From: Bacillota bacterium | GTDB taxonomy: Bacteria > Bacillota > Bacilli > Alicyclobacillales > Alicyclobacillaceae | Assembly (NCBI GenBank): GCA_021820805.1 | Contig: JAKADF010000009.1 | Location: forward strand, 1-19,868 | DNA: 19,868 nt | Direction of reading: 5' to 3' | Shown here: in pieces, positions 1 through 6,422 of the stretch | Layout of the letters: every line of letters starts with the position of its first letter | Numbering within the stretch: the first letter of the stretch is position 1 | Translations under genes and position numbers: made by a program | The notes under the pieces: model-generated | Databases searched by the model: none | The model's input: only the letters and a program-made list of their open reading frames with translations | Told to the model about the DNA's origin: nothing

Positions 1-1
1 C

Positions 2-41
2 ATATTTGAAACAGGGGCGTTTTCGCCCCTGTTTCAAATAT
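2..41. terminator. Bidirectional intrinsic terminator, perfect 18-bp hairpin
   Basis: Bases 2-19 (ATATTTGAAACAGGGGCG) pair perfectly with 24-41 around a TTTT loop. The GC-rich core is flanked by A-rich and T-rich arms, the usual form of a terminator that works in both directions. It lies 5 nt beyond the stop of the leftward gene ending at 47 and should end that transcript. The gene that would converge from the left is outside the window. Confidence 0.8.
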
Positions 42-46
42 ATATG

Positions 47-400
47 TCACAATTCTAACATGAACTGTCCGTTTCGAACAGCATCCTGATACTCTTCAAT
101 TGAGAGGAGATCATCTTGTGTTAGCTGCTCCGGTCGGATTTGTAAGTATCCATCGTCGTCCTTTTCGAATGATTTCTCTTCATCATTCAAGAGTTTGACC
201 AGGAAGGACAGGCCCCACCACAACGACGGGTCTTTGACCTTGTCAGCACCCGCAATTTGTTGTGTCTTAAATACAGCCTCATATGTCATCGGCATGATAT
301 TCACGACATGCCACAGAGTCTCGTCTCTATGAACAACAAAAACCCTGCGATAAGCGTGCATGATATGGCCAACTGGCAGCCATGTCACACGAATTGTCAT
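47..400 (-). CDS. Unknown 117-aa protein, coupled to the DUF2249 gene
   Basis: I do not recognise a family. The product is 117 aa and soluble, with an acidic C-terminal half (LNDEEKSFEKDDDG and later). It has an aromatic, histidine-containing N-terminal half (VGHIMHAYRR, VVHRDETLWHVV) and no signal peptide or membrane segment. Its ATG overlaps the TGA of the upstream DUF2249 gene (ATGA, 397-400), and I see no clear Shine-Dalgarno of its own. Translation is therefore probably coupled, which implies matched amounts and a shared process. The hairpin at 2-41 ends the operon. It could be a partner or regulator of the DUF2249 protein, but that is inference from layout only. Confidence 0.85.
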   Translation of the reverse strand: MTIRVTWLPVGHIMHAYRRVFVVHRDETLWHVVNIMPMTYEAVFKTQQIAGADKVKDPSLWWGLSFLVKLLNDEEKSFEKDDDGYLQIRPEQLTQDDLLSIEEYQDAVRNGQFMLEL

Positions 401-636
401 TTGGCATTACGCGCAATCTTCACTTGGAAAGTTGTCGGACCTTGTTCGACATATTCCCATGTGAATGTGCCTGGATGCTCCAATTCAAATTGGTAGCGAA
501 GCGGTACTGGGTCGTGATCGTTAACTAAAAGCATTGCTTCACCAGGTTGCAGACTTTCAAAGGTTTCGAAAATTACCTTGTGTTTTAGATGTGGTGGATA
601 TTCTGTAGCGTTTATCGTCTTTGCAAATTCACTCAT
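397..636 (-). CDS. DUF2249 family protein (TusA-like fold)
   Basis: This 79-aa protein has the DUF2249 pattern: IFETFESLQPGEAMLLVNDHDPVPLRYQF at residues 23-51, then HPGTFTWEYVEQGPTTFQVKI near the C-terminus. From memory, these proteins share the small alpha/beta fold of TusA-like sulfur carriers and often sit beside hemerythrin, cupin and nitric-oxide-related genes. No enzymatic role is settled. No cysteine is present, so a TusA-type persulfide carrier role is unlikely for this copy. The start is supported by GAGGAGG 8 nt upstream of the ATG. It is the first gene of a leftward pair and shares its control region with the divergent membrane-protein gene at 787. A cupin-hemerythrin gene follows that membrane protein, which fits the usual company of this family. 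Confidence 0.9.
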   Translation of the reverse strand: MSEFAKTINATEYPPHLKHKVIFETFESLQPGEAMLLVNDHDPVPLRYQFELEHPGTFTWEYVEQGPTTFQVKIARNAK

Positions 637-706
637 TCAAAAAACCTCCTCATTCATGCATTGTATCCTTGTGTACCACAGGTTACTCCCATCTTTTATA
701 TTGGAT

Positions 707-722
707 TGTGTCTTAGGTCACA
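707..722. promoter_or_regulatory. Candidate Fnr/CRP-type operator
   Basis: TGTGTcttaggTCACA matches the Bacillus Fnr consensus TGTGA-N6-TCACA at 9 of 10 fixed positions. It lies between the divergent DUF2249 and membrane-protein genes. Its centre (714.5) is about 42 nt upstream of the start point implied by a TACCAT -10-like element at 745-750, which is the class II activator position for the rightward gene. Leftward, a TATAAA at about 695-700 (minus strand) would place the box over the -35 region instead. It is a pattern match only, with no regulator gene in the window. Confidence 0.5.
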
Positions 723-786
723 CTACTAGTTAAAACCGCTGGATTACCATGTACTTGGGTTTTTAACAAAATGGAGGTGAATACCA

Positions 787-2088
787 ATGGTCGGTGGTAC
801 TAATACAAGTCACGCACCTCCGTTTTCCTTGCCGCTTCGTTACATGCTTACTGGAATGATTGGTTATCTGTTATTTGCAGTAGACCTCGTCATTCAATCA
901 AGGCCGCTTGGAATGGGTATTGCGTTGATGCCGGCAGTCATTGCACTCACTCATTTGCTGACGCTTGGTGTACTTTTGTCATTTGTAATGGGTGCGGTCT
1001 ATCAACTTTCAACCGTTGCTTTCTTGACCCCGATTCGTTCAGTGACAACTGCTAAATTGAATTATTGGCTGTATATCACTGGTGTAATCGGTCTTTGGAT
1101 CTCGATGGATATATGGTGGACATTAGGGCTTTTGATATTTGGCACACTAGTGACGATTGCACTGTATATCTATTCGGTTTTGGTAATTGTGTCTGTAGGG
1201 AAGTCAACAGTTAAAGGAGCCATGCGCGGATTTGTCATATCAGCACATGTATATCTGATGTTAGCAATTACAGATGTTTGGCTGTTGATTCTCTCTTTCT
1301 CTGTTCCGCGAATGACCGCACTGCAGACTCATTTGCTTGCAACACACATCTTGTTAGCGGTTGGCGGTTTCTTTACATTTTTAGTGATTGGCTTCTCGTA
1401 TAAACTATTGCCTATGTTTACACTTGCGCACGGATTTGCTGTTCATCGTCAGAAGTATACGTTCGGCCTTCTGCATGGCGCTCTCTGGATTTGCATCATT
1501 GGATCATGGCTGAACTTTTGGATTAACAGCACATGGCTGTTTGTTATCGGGGGTTTGGCAGCCGCAGCAGGCTTTTGTATTGAGATATGGGACATTCGTG
1601 AAATTTATAAGAAACGGATGCGTAAAAAACCTGAATATCCAATTCGTATGTTGTTTGTATCATTCGGCCTTGGCGGACTCGGCTGCTTACTGTTAGCCAT
1701 TCTGGCAGGACTACATGCAAGCATAAATGAATGGCAGAGTCTTGTAACATTTTATCTGCTTGGGCTGATTGCATTTACCATCATGAATTATGCGTACAAA
1801 ATTGTCCCATTCTTAATATGGACGAATCGATATGGGCCTAAGGCTGGGCAAACAAAAGTACGCTTGATGGCTGATTTGCTAGATTTACGCAAGAGTACGT
1901 ACGCGTATGTTCCGTTCATCATTGGCCTCTTTGTCGTGGTCGCGTCCGTTGAGTTTCAATTAACCATTGGAGCTGTTGTCGGATGCATATTTCTTGCAAT
2001 TGCGATTATCATTTTTGCATGTCAGATGCTGTATGTGCTTGACTTGCGTAAGATTCCAGAAGATTTAAGAGTTCCAAAGAACAGGTAG
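787..2088 (+). CDS. 12-TM membrane protein, NnrS/CcoN-like, function unassigned
   Basis: This 433-aa protein has about 12 hydrophobic helices and a short hydrophilic C-terminus. Segments such as ALTHLLTLGVLLSFVMGAVY (residues 53-72) and THLLATHILLAVGGF (181-195) recall the heme-binding helices of NnrS and of the COX1/CcoN superfamily, with His56, His182 and His187 as possible heme ligands. The hallmark oxidase residues are not there: I see no HPEVY-like motif, no HH pair and no HxH. If it belongs to that fold, it is not a working oxygen or NO reductase core. A strong TGGAGGTGA precedes the ATG. The cupin-hemerythrin gene follows in the same direction after 86 nt. The neighbours point to heme, NO or low-oxygen physiology, but the exact role is open. 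Confidence 0.85.
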   Translation: MVGGTNTSHAPPFSLPLRYMLTGMIGYLLFAVDLVIQSRPLGMGIALMPAVIALTHLLTLGVLLSFVMGAVYQLSTVAFLTPIRSVTTAKLNYWLYITGVIGLWISMDIWWTLGLLIFGTLVTIALYIYSVLVIVSVGKSTVKGAMRGFVISAHVYLMLAITDVWLLILSFSVPRMTALQTHLLATHILLAVGGFFTFLVIGFSYKLLPMFTLAHGFAVHRQKYTFGLLHGALWICIIGSWLNFWINSTWLFVIGGLAAAAGFCIEIWDIREIYKKRMRKKPEYPIRMLFVSFGLGGLGCLLLAILAGLHASINEWQSLVTFYLLGLIAFTIMNYAYKIVPFLIWTNRYGPKAGQTKVRLMADLLDLRKSTYAYVPFIIGLFVVVASVEFQLTIGAVVGCIFLAIAIIIFACQMLYVLDLRKIPEDLRVPKNR

Positions 2089-2120
2089 CGTAAAAATCAA
2101 TCATGCAAACGAGAGATCCA

Positions 2121-2145
2121 AGTCGAATCTGCATCCGAGTCGAAT
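2121..2145 (+). repeat. Two AGTCGAAT direct repeats in a leader
   Basis: AGTCGAAT occurs at 2121-2128 and again at 2138-2145. The second copy runs into a near-palindrome, GTCGAATTTCGAC (2139-2151). The pair sits in the 86-nt gap just upstream of the cupin-hemerythrin gene. It could be a regulator site or a chance repeat. Confidence 0.3.
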
Positions 2146-2174
2146 TTCGACGGTCCTAAAGGAGGATTTTGTTT

Positions 2175-3008
2175 ATGCAAAAGTTTTCTTTAGAGTTTAA
2201 AGAAAGGTCCGTCCAAAGCCTGTTTGCTTTGGGAGAAGCCCGTGTTGTTCAAGCCTCTTTTGAGCCAGGGCAGGGTCTTACAAAGCACGTAGCCAAACAC
2301 ACCTTGAATTTAATTGTCCTTACTGGCCGGATTAAATTTACGGTGAATGGTGAGGTTCATGAACTGAAGGCATCTGAAATGGCTGTTGTTGAGCCGCTCA
2401 ATGAACATGCAATTGAAGCGATTGAGAAAAGTACGCTTATCTTAAATCTAATACCAGACCCAAGCGCAGCTTCTGATGCTGCTCCAGGAGAAGGTGCAGG
2501 TCTCAAACACACAACTGCTTTCGACCAGCCGGATTTGCTTGATAAAGTAGCCCCTGAACTGCGTTGTTTCATTGAGGACCATGTGGAGGTCTGTCGGGCT
2601 TTAGATGCAGCAAAGAAGGTATTCGATATTGGCGTTTACAAGGATGCGCTTAGCCTTGTAGGAGAAGAGTTGAACCGTCACTTCGTATACGAGGAAGAAA
2701 TTCTATTCCCGCGGCTTAATAAGGTGCTTGGCGGTGCAGATGTTGGCCCTGTCCCGAGACTGCTCCAAGAGCACGAGAAAATCCGCCAGGTGTTCGGTTC
2801 TGTTTCAGATTTAGTTGATCGATATCATTCAGACAAGAGCGCACAAACTCCGCTTGAGACGCAAATGCAAAACTTGATTGAGTTGTTGTGGAACCACATC
2901 GGGAAAGAAGATAATCATTTGTTCCCGATGGCTGGACGGCTCTTAAGCGAAGATGACAAGAAAGCAGTCGAGCGAGAAGTTAAAGAACGCGACCTCGCGC
3001 ATGTGTAA
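2175..3008 (+). CDS. Cupin-hemerythrin fusion protein
   Basis: This 277-aa soluble protein has two domains. Residues about 1-95 form a single cupin barrel (FEPGQGLTKHVAKHTLNLIVLTG, later VVEPLNEHAIEA), with His38, His42 and His78 as likely metal or ligand contacts. Residues about 115-265 form a hemerythrin HHE four-helix bundle. Its likely di-iron ligands are His136 (EDH), His169 and the Glu of YEEEILFP, His200 (QEHEKIR), His241 and the acidic residues of WNHIGKEDNHLFP. Both domains look complete. Hemerythrin domains bind oxygen or NO or protect iron-sulfur clusters, and a cupin fused ahead suggests a sensing or small-molecule step. I chose ATG 2175 because AAAGGAGG ends 9 nt before it; an in-frame TTG lies two codons earlier. 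It probably shares a transcript with the membrane protein upstream. Confidence 0.9.
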   Translation: MQKFSLEFKERSVQSLFALGEARVVQASFEPGQGLTKHVAKHTLNLIVLTGRIKFTVNGEVHELKASEMAVVEPLNEHAIEAIEKSTLILNLIPDPSAASDAAPGEGAGLKHTTAFDQPDLLDKVAPELRCFIEDHVEVCRALDAAKKVFDIGVYKDALSLVGEELNRHFVYEEEILFPRLNKVLGGADVGPVPRLLQEHEKIRQVFGSVSDLVDRYHSDKSAQTPLETQMQNLIELLWNHIGKEDNHLFPMAGRLLSEDDKKAVEREVKERDLAHV

Positions 3009-3034
3009 TACGGAAGCAAAGTAATTAAGTAAAG

Positions 3035-3072
3035 AAGAGAGAGCAGACAATGAGCCGCTCTCTCTTTCTTTG
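3035..3072. terminator. Bidirectional terminator between convergent genes
   Basis: AAGAGAGAGC (3035-3044) pairs with GCTCTCTCTT (3057-3066) across a 12-nt loop and is followed by a T-rich run. It lies in the gap between the hemerythrin gene and the converging methyltransferase gene, so it can end both. Confidence 0.7.
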
Positions 3073-3076
3073 TTTC

Positions 3077-3868
3077 TTATTCTGCCGGTTTTGTCGCTGT
3101 CGCAATTAAAGCATGGTAATGCATCTTAAACCCGTCTGGAAATGTTTTGTCGATTGCAGACGTCAGTTCTTCCCTCATTTCAATAGGGGTAAAAGCGAGA
3201 AGGGAGAAAAGGTTGCTGAAAAAAGCAAGCACTTCCGATCCGATTTTGAATTCAAATGGAATATACTTATTGTGAAGTTTGAGGTTATTAAACCCTGCGA
3301 GTTCTAGCGATGATGGTAATTGTTCAGCCTTCGCAAATTTGAGTAAAAATGGTCGGGCCATTTTGACCATATCGCCAAATGCACCTTCAGCGACATCGAA
3401 AAACTCTTTCCAAGTATCTTTTCCAATCACGCTGAAGCAGACTACGCCGCTAGGGCGCAGAACATTGAATACTTGCTGCATGTTATGAACCGGATCGCTG
3501 AAGAATGGAAACGCAAGGTTACATACGACTAAGTCGAACTTTTGTTTACCAAAGTCAAGATTATCGACTTTCATCGTTTCAAATTTTGTGTTTGTCAGCC
3601 CACGTTCCTCTGCCTTTTGTTTGCATTGTGCTATCATTGCTGCGGATGCATCAATGCCATATACTTGTCGATCTGGATATTTTGAAGCAAGATAGAGTGA
3701 GACTGTTCCGGGGCCGCATCCGGCATCCAAAATAGTTTGTACGTTATCGGTTATGAATTCATCAAGTAAATGCATCACTTCATCCGCAACTCGGGGAGAT
3801 ATCAGTTGCCCAATTGTGTTCGCGTAGAGGAGTGCACCTTCGTCTGTATTAAAGTTTGGGATCCGCAT
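3077..3868 (-). CDS. Class I SAM-dependent methyltransferase
   Basis: This 263-aa protein has a Rossmann-type methyltransferase core. Motif I is ILDAGCGPGTVSLYLA (about residues 46-61). The acidic end of strand 2 is VYGIDAS, with Asp73 expected to contact the SAM ribose. The post-II and motif IV region is KFDLVVCNLAFPFF (about 110-123), followed by VFNVLRPSGVVCFSV. The C-terminal part, KIGSEVLAFFSNLFSLLAF and after, is the likely substrate-recognition portion. Proteins of this type methylate small molecules, quinones, lipids or proteins, and the sequence does not say which. AGGAAGTG lies 5 nt before the ATG. A candidate Fnr-type box at 3973-3988 lies upstream, with TACACT (minus strand, 3951-3946) where a -10 element would be for class II activation. 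Confidence 0.9.
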   Translation of the reverse strand: MRIPNFNTDEGALLYANTIGQLISPRVADEVMHLLDEFITDNVQTILDAGCGPGTVSLYLASKYPDRQVYGIDASAAMIAQCKQKAEERGLTNTKFETMKVDNLDFGKQKFDLVVCNLAFPFFSDPVHNMQQVFNVLRPSGVVCFSVIGKDTWKEFFDVAEGAFGDMVKMARPFLLKFAKAEQLPSSLELAGFNNLKLHNKYIPFEFKIGSEVLAFFSNLFSLLAFTPIEMREELTSAIDKTFPDGFKMHYHALIATATKPAE

Positions 3869-3972
3869 GTAATCACTTCCTCTGTATTATCTGGTAACAC
3901 TCTTGTTCTATCGATGTATGGAGGACCTCATCAATCATCAATAGAAGTGTAACAGTCACCACTTTTGCTTCA

Positions 3973-3988
3973 CGTGATTTGGCTCACA
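3973..3988. promoter_or_regulatory. Second candidate Fnr/CRP-type operator
   Basis: CGTGAtttggcTCACA matches TGTGA-N6-TCACA at 9 of 10 fixed positions. It lies in the divergent region between the methyltransferase gene and the unknown-unknown-ChdC-like cluster. Its centre (3980.5) is 41.5 nt from the leftward start point predicted from TACACT (3951-3946, minus strand). Rightward, the -10 region at that distance is poor, so control of the cluster at 4048 is less certain. Confidence 0.5.
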
Positions 3989-4047
3989 AGCAAAACCGGA
4001 CTTGTAAATAGCACTAAATAGAAATGGAAGCCCGTGTGGAGGTGTTT

Positions 4048-4470
4048 ATGATGAAGATAAAAACAGTAAAATATGAATCTGACCAAGAAGCTATGCAAAA
4101 GGTGAATGAAATTGTCCAATCAGCAAAGGCTCGCGGATGGGATATCTTTAGTATTCCGATTGGCGGCCATGTTAACCCTGGAGACGCGTTTGATGCATAT
4201 GAGGATACTGGACTTAAACCCACAGAAGATGACATATTGACAAGTGAATTCGCGTCCCCGCTTGGTGCATTTATTATGCAGCAACACCATCCAAAGGATG
4301 AAGCAGCTTGGCGCAAGTTGGTAGAGGAAACGTTTGACCCGAACTATATTGAAGGATATCTATCCGGATTTTCTCTTCATTTACCCGTCGATATGGATGA
4401 GTATTTCCAAAATACCCATTACATTCGCGGTATATATGATGGTGTTATGTCAAGAGCCGCAGTCCTGTAA
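4048..4470 (+). CDS. Unknown 140-aa soluble protein
   Basis: I do not recognise a family. The protein is acidic and soluble, with an early helix (DQEAMQKVNEIVQSAKARGWD) followed by IFSIPIGGHVNPGDAFDAYEDTG and an acidic, aromatic C-terminal half. MQQHHPKDEAAWRKLVEETF and HLPVDMDEYFQNTHYIRGIYDG contain several histidines. There is no signal peptide or TM segment. GGAGG (4038-4042) precedes two adjacent ATGs at 4048 and 4051, and either may be used; an upstream ATG at 4024 lacks a site. It is the first gene of a rightward cluster with a second unknown protein and a ChdC-like protein, so a heme- or redox-linked role is possible but unproven. Confidence 0.8.
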   Translation: MMKIKTVKYESDQEAMQKVNEIVQSAKARGWDIFSIPIGGHVNPGDAFDAYEDTGLKPTEDDILTSEFASPLGAFIMQQHHPKDEAAWRKLVEETFDPNYIEGYLSGFSLHLPVDMDEYFQNTHYIRGIYDGVMSRAAVL

Positions 4471-4503
4471 GTTATTTTGGCATATGGGAGAAGGAGCAGG
4501 GTA

Positions 4504-4983
4504 ATGGAAACGACAAGTGAAAGTTTTACAGCATCGGTCGATGTACATTGGACGCAAAAAGGACAAGCTCCAGGAATGATAAAAGCTTTTGAGGGCACGC
4601 ATACATATACACAGGCTATGTGGAAGCAAAAAAAGGGGAAAAACATTCTCATACTGCCATCTTTTGATGTGGATGAGGAAGGATATATTGCGGGGTCACC
4701 GAGGGTCGTTGGTATGGTTGATACTAAGTTATACCTAAGTGAAGATGGGGTAACCCTTGATAGGACTGGAATTATTCGTTGGGCGCATGAATTTGTATCC
4801 GAAAGGGTTCAAGCTTCAATTCTGCACATAGGCGGATTGGTTCTTCCAGTTGTCGTTGAAACATCCATGGCAAAAGCACAGTGGACGTCAGGCGGCGGTG
4901 AAGCAGATTTGAAATTTGTGCTTACAAGCGGCAACGACCACTATCCAGTTGAAATCTCTATGAAGTTTAGCCGGCGCATGTAG
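4504..4983 (+). CDS. Unknown 159-aa protein
   Basis: No family is recognised. The sequence alternates in a beta-rich way (SFTASVDVHWTQKGQAPGMI, KNILILPSFDVDEEGYIAG, VVGMVDTKLYLSEDGVTLDR) and ends in strands (EADLKFVLTSGN, YPVEISMKF). A small beta-barrel or OsmC-like binding fold is conceivable, but no OsmC cysteine motif is visible. It has no signal peptide or membrane helix. I chose ATG 4504 because GGAGAAGGAG ends a few bases upstream; the in-frame ATG at 4477 lies ahead of that site. It starts 33 nt after the preceding gene and ends 42 nt before the ChdC-like gene, which suggests one operon. Confidence 0.8.
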   Translation: METTSESFTASVDVHWTQKGQAPGMIKAFEGTHTYTQAMWKQKKGKNILILPSFDVDEEGYIAGSPRVVGMVDTKLYLSEDGVTLDRTGIIRWAHEFVSERVQASILHIGGLVLPVVVETSMAKAQWTSGGGEADLKFVLTSGNDHYPVEISMKFSRRM

Positions 4984-5025
4984 TCACCTTGTTACTTGCA
5001 TTTAGAAATGAGGAGGAATTAAATT

Positions 5026-5691
5026 ATGGAGCATCAATTTACAGGGCACCTAGCTATTAAAATAACTGATCGTGTTCGGAAAATGAGTCAAGATGAAAGA
5101 CATAAAGCAAACGATGAATTTGCATCAGTATTTGAACAATATAAGGATAAAGTAACCCTTCGAGGTGCTTACTTGACCCAAGGGTTTCGCGCCGACACAG
5201 ATTTGCTTTTATGGATGTATGGTCTTGAGTTTGATGATATTCAGGATTTACAGCTTAATTTACGCCAGACGACATTGGGACTTGCTGTTGATACGCCGTA
5301 CGCGTTTGCAGGCATGACCATGCAGGCAGAGTTCAATCGAGCACATATTCCTGCTTTTATGCGCGGCGTAGCACCAAAGAAATACCTATGTTTCTATCCG
5401 TTTATTCGCACACCTGAGTGGTATCTGCTCCCCGCAGAAGAGAGACAAGAATTGCTGAAAGAACACGGCAATTTTGGACGTGAATACCCTGATGTTCGGA
5501 CAAACAATGTGTACGCGTTTGGTCTTGGCGATTTTGAATGGGTATTGTCGTTTGAAACAGACGATTTAAAGTCACTTGTTCCGATGGTTCGCCGTCAGAG
5601 GGATGCAAAGGCAAGAGCATATACCAAGTATGAATGGCCGTTTATTGTTGGCCGCAGATTCGAATTAGCTGAAGCGCTTCTCCGGATTTGA
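5026..5691 (+). CDS. Chlorite-dismutase-fold heme protein, ChdC (HemQ)-like
   Basis: This 221-aa protein matches the Cld/ChdC family: CFYPFIRTPEWYLLP (122-136), RQELLKEHGNFGREYPDV (140-157) and FGLGDFEWVLSFE (165-177). His147 is the expected proximal heme ligand. Tyr124 fits the catalytic tyrosine of coproheme decarboxylase, and His107 fits the distal base known in actinobacterial ChdC. The Tyr-to-His spacing of 23 and the HG-GR-YPDV signature resemble the actinobacterial form, not the Firmicutes form with its four-residue longer loop. The residue 13 after the heme His is Asn160, not the distal Arg of true chlorite dismutases. It probably converts coproheme III to heme b with peroxide, or is a paralogue. 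AGGAGG precedes the ATG. No other heme-synthesis gene is nearby. Confidence 0.87.
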   Translation: MEHQFTGHLAIKITDRVRKMSQDERHKANDEFASVFEQYKDKVTLRGAYLTQGFRADTDLLLWMYGLEFDDIQDLQLNLRQTTLGLAVDTPYAFAGMTMQAEFNRAHIPAFMRGVAPKKYLCFYPFIRTPEWYLLPAEERQELLKEHGNFGREYPDVRTNNVYAFGLGDFEWVLSFETDDLKSLVPMVRRQRDAKARAYTKYEWPFIVGRRFELAEALLRI

Positions 5692-5789
5692 ACTTACTTT
5701 TCGTTGGTAACATTGCTAGAATAAAGAAAGGTGTAAGAAACCTAAGTTGAACAAATGAGCAGAAAGAAACCGTAAAAGGGAGTGTCTTT

Positions 5790-6251
5790 ATGGAACCACG
5801 CATTAATGCGGCTCAGGTTGCGCCAGAGGCATATAAGATTATGCTTCAGTTTGAGGCGTATGCAAAAACAACAGGGTTTGATCCGTTGCTGGTTGAATTA
5901 GTTAAAATCCGCGCGTCACAAATCAATGGATGCGCGTTTTGCCTAGATATGCATACAAAGGATGCACGGTCCATCGGGGAAACAGAGCAGCGCATCTATT
6001 GTCTGAATGCATGGCGCGAATCGCCATTTTACAGTGATGCTGAACGAGCAGCGCTTGAGTTAACAGAAGCTGTGACACTTATCTCGACAGCACGCGTGCC
6101 GGATGACTTGTATGAGAGGGTACGGAAGCATTTTACCGAGAAACAATATGTTGACCTTGTTTTCATGATTAATACGATTAATAGTTGGAACCGTTTATCC
6201 ATATCTATGAATAACCCTCCGGGAACTTATCAGCCAGCTGCACATAAGTAA
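5790..6251 (+). CDS. AhpD-like carboxymuconolactone decarboxylase family protein
   Basis: This 153-aa all-helical protein has the AhpD-type redox motif NGCAFCLDMHTKDAR (Cys48, Cys51, His55). It is preceded by LLVELVKIRASQING and followed by LNAWRESPFYSDAERAALELTEAVTL, the standard layout of the alkylhydroperoxidase AhpD core. Family members reduce peroxides or act as thiol-dependent reductases, often paired with peroxiredoxins; no AhpC lies in this window. AAGGGAG lies 8-9 nt before the ATG. It has a 98-nt leader and a strong terminator at 6280-6319, so it is either monocistronic or the last gene of the preceding cluster. Its place after a ChdC-like protein fits an oxidative or nitrosative stress setting. 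Confidence 0.92.
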   Translation: MEPRINAAQVAPEAYKIMLQFEAYAKTTGFDPLLVELVKIRASQINGCAFCLDMHTKDARSIGETEQRIYCLNAWRESPFYSDAERAALELTEAVTLISTARVPDDLYERVRKHFTEKQYVDLVFMINTINSWNRLSISMNNPPGTYQPAAHK

Positions 6252-6279
6252 CTCAATCTGCAGTATTTACTTTCTGCAT

Positions 6280-6319
6280 GCTGCCTTTGCGCCAGGTTTC
6301 ATCGCAAAGGCAGCTTTTT
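6280..6319 (+). terminator. Intrinsic terminator after the AhpD-like gene
   Basis: GCTGCCTTTGCG (6280-6291) pairs perfectly with CGCAAAGGCAGC (6303-6314), with an 11-nt loop and a TTTTT run. It isolates the EamA gene that follows. Confidence 0.9.
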
Positions 6320-6422
6320 CTTTATAGGTACAAGAATGTGTTGCGCGGCCATGTTAAAATCAACGAAACTGCAGTTATTACCGGGTTTTGTATGGAGTAA
6401 TGGAAGGAGAAATTCCCGAGTT

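Noticed and set aside
787..2088. Functional cbb3 oxidase or NO reductase subunit I
   Set aside because: The conserved active-site histidine motifs are absent, and no CcoO, CcoP or NorC partner gene is nearby.
5026..5691. True chlorite dismutase
   Set aside because: The distal arginine expected 13 residues after the heme-ligand histidine is Asn160 here, and Tyr124 plus His107 fit coproheme decarboxylase better.
6336..6422. N-terminal extension of the EamA gene to ATG 6336
   Set aside because: It has no Shine-Dalgarno, begins 17 nt after the previous terminator and adds 29 residues without transporter character.
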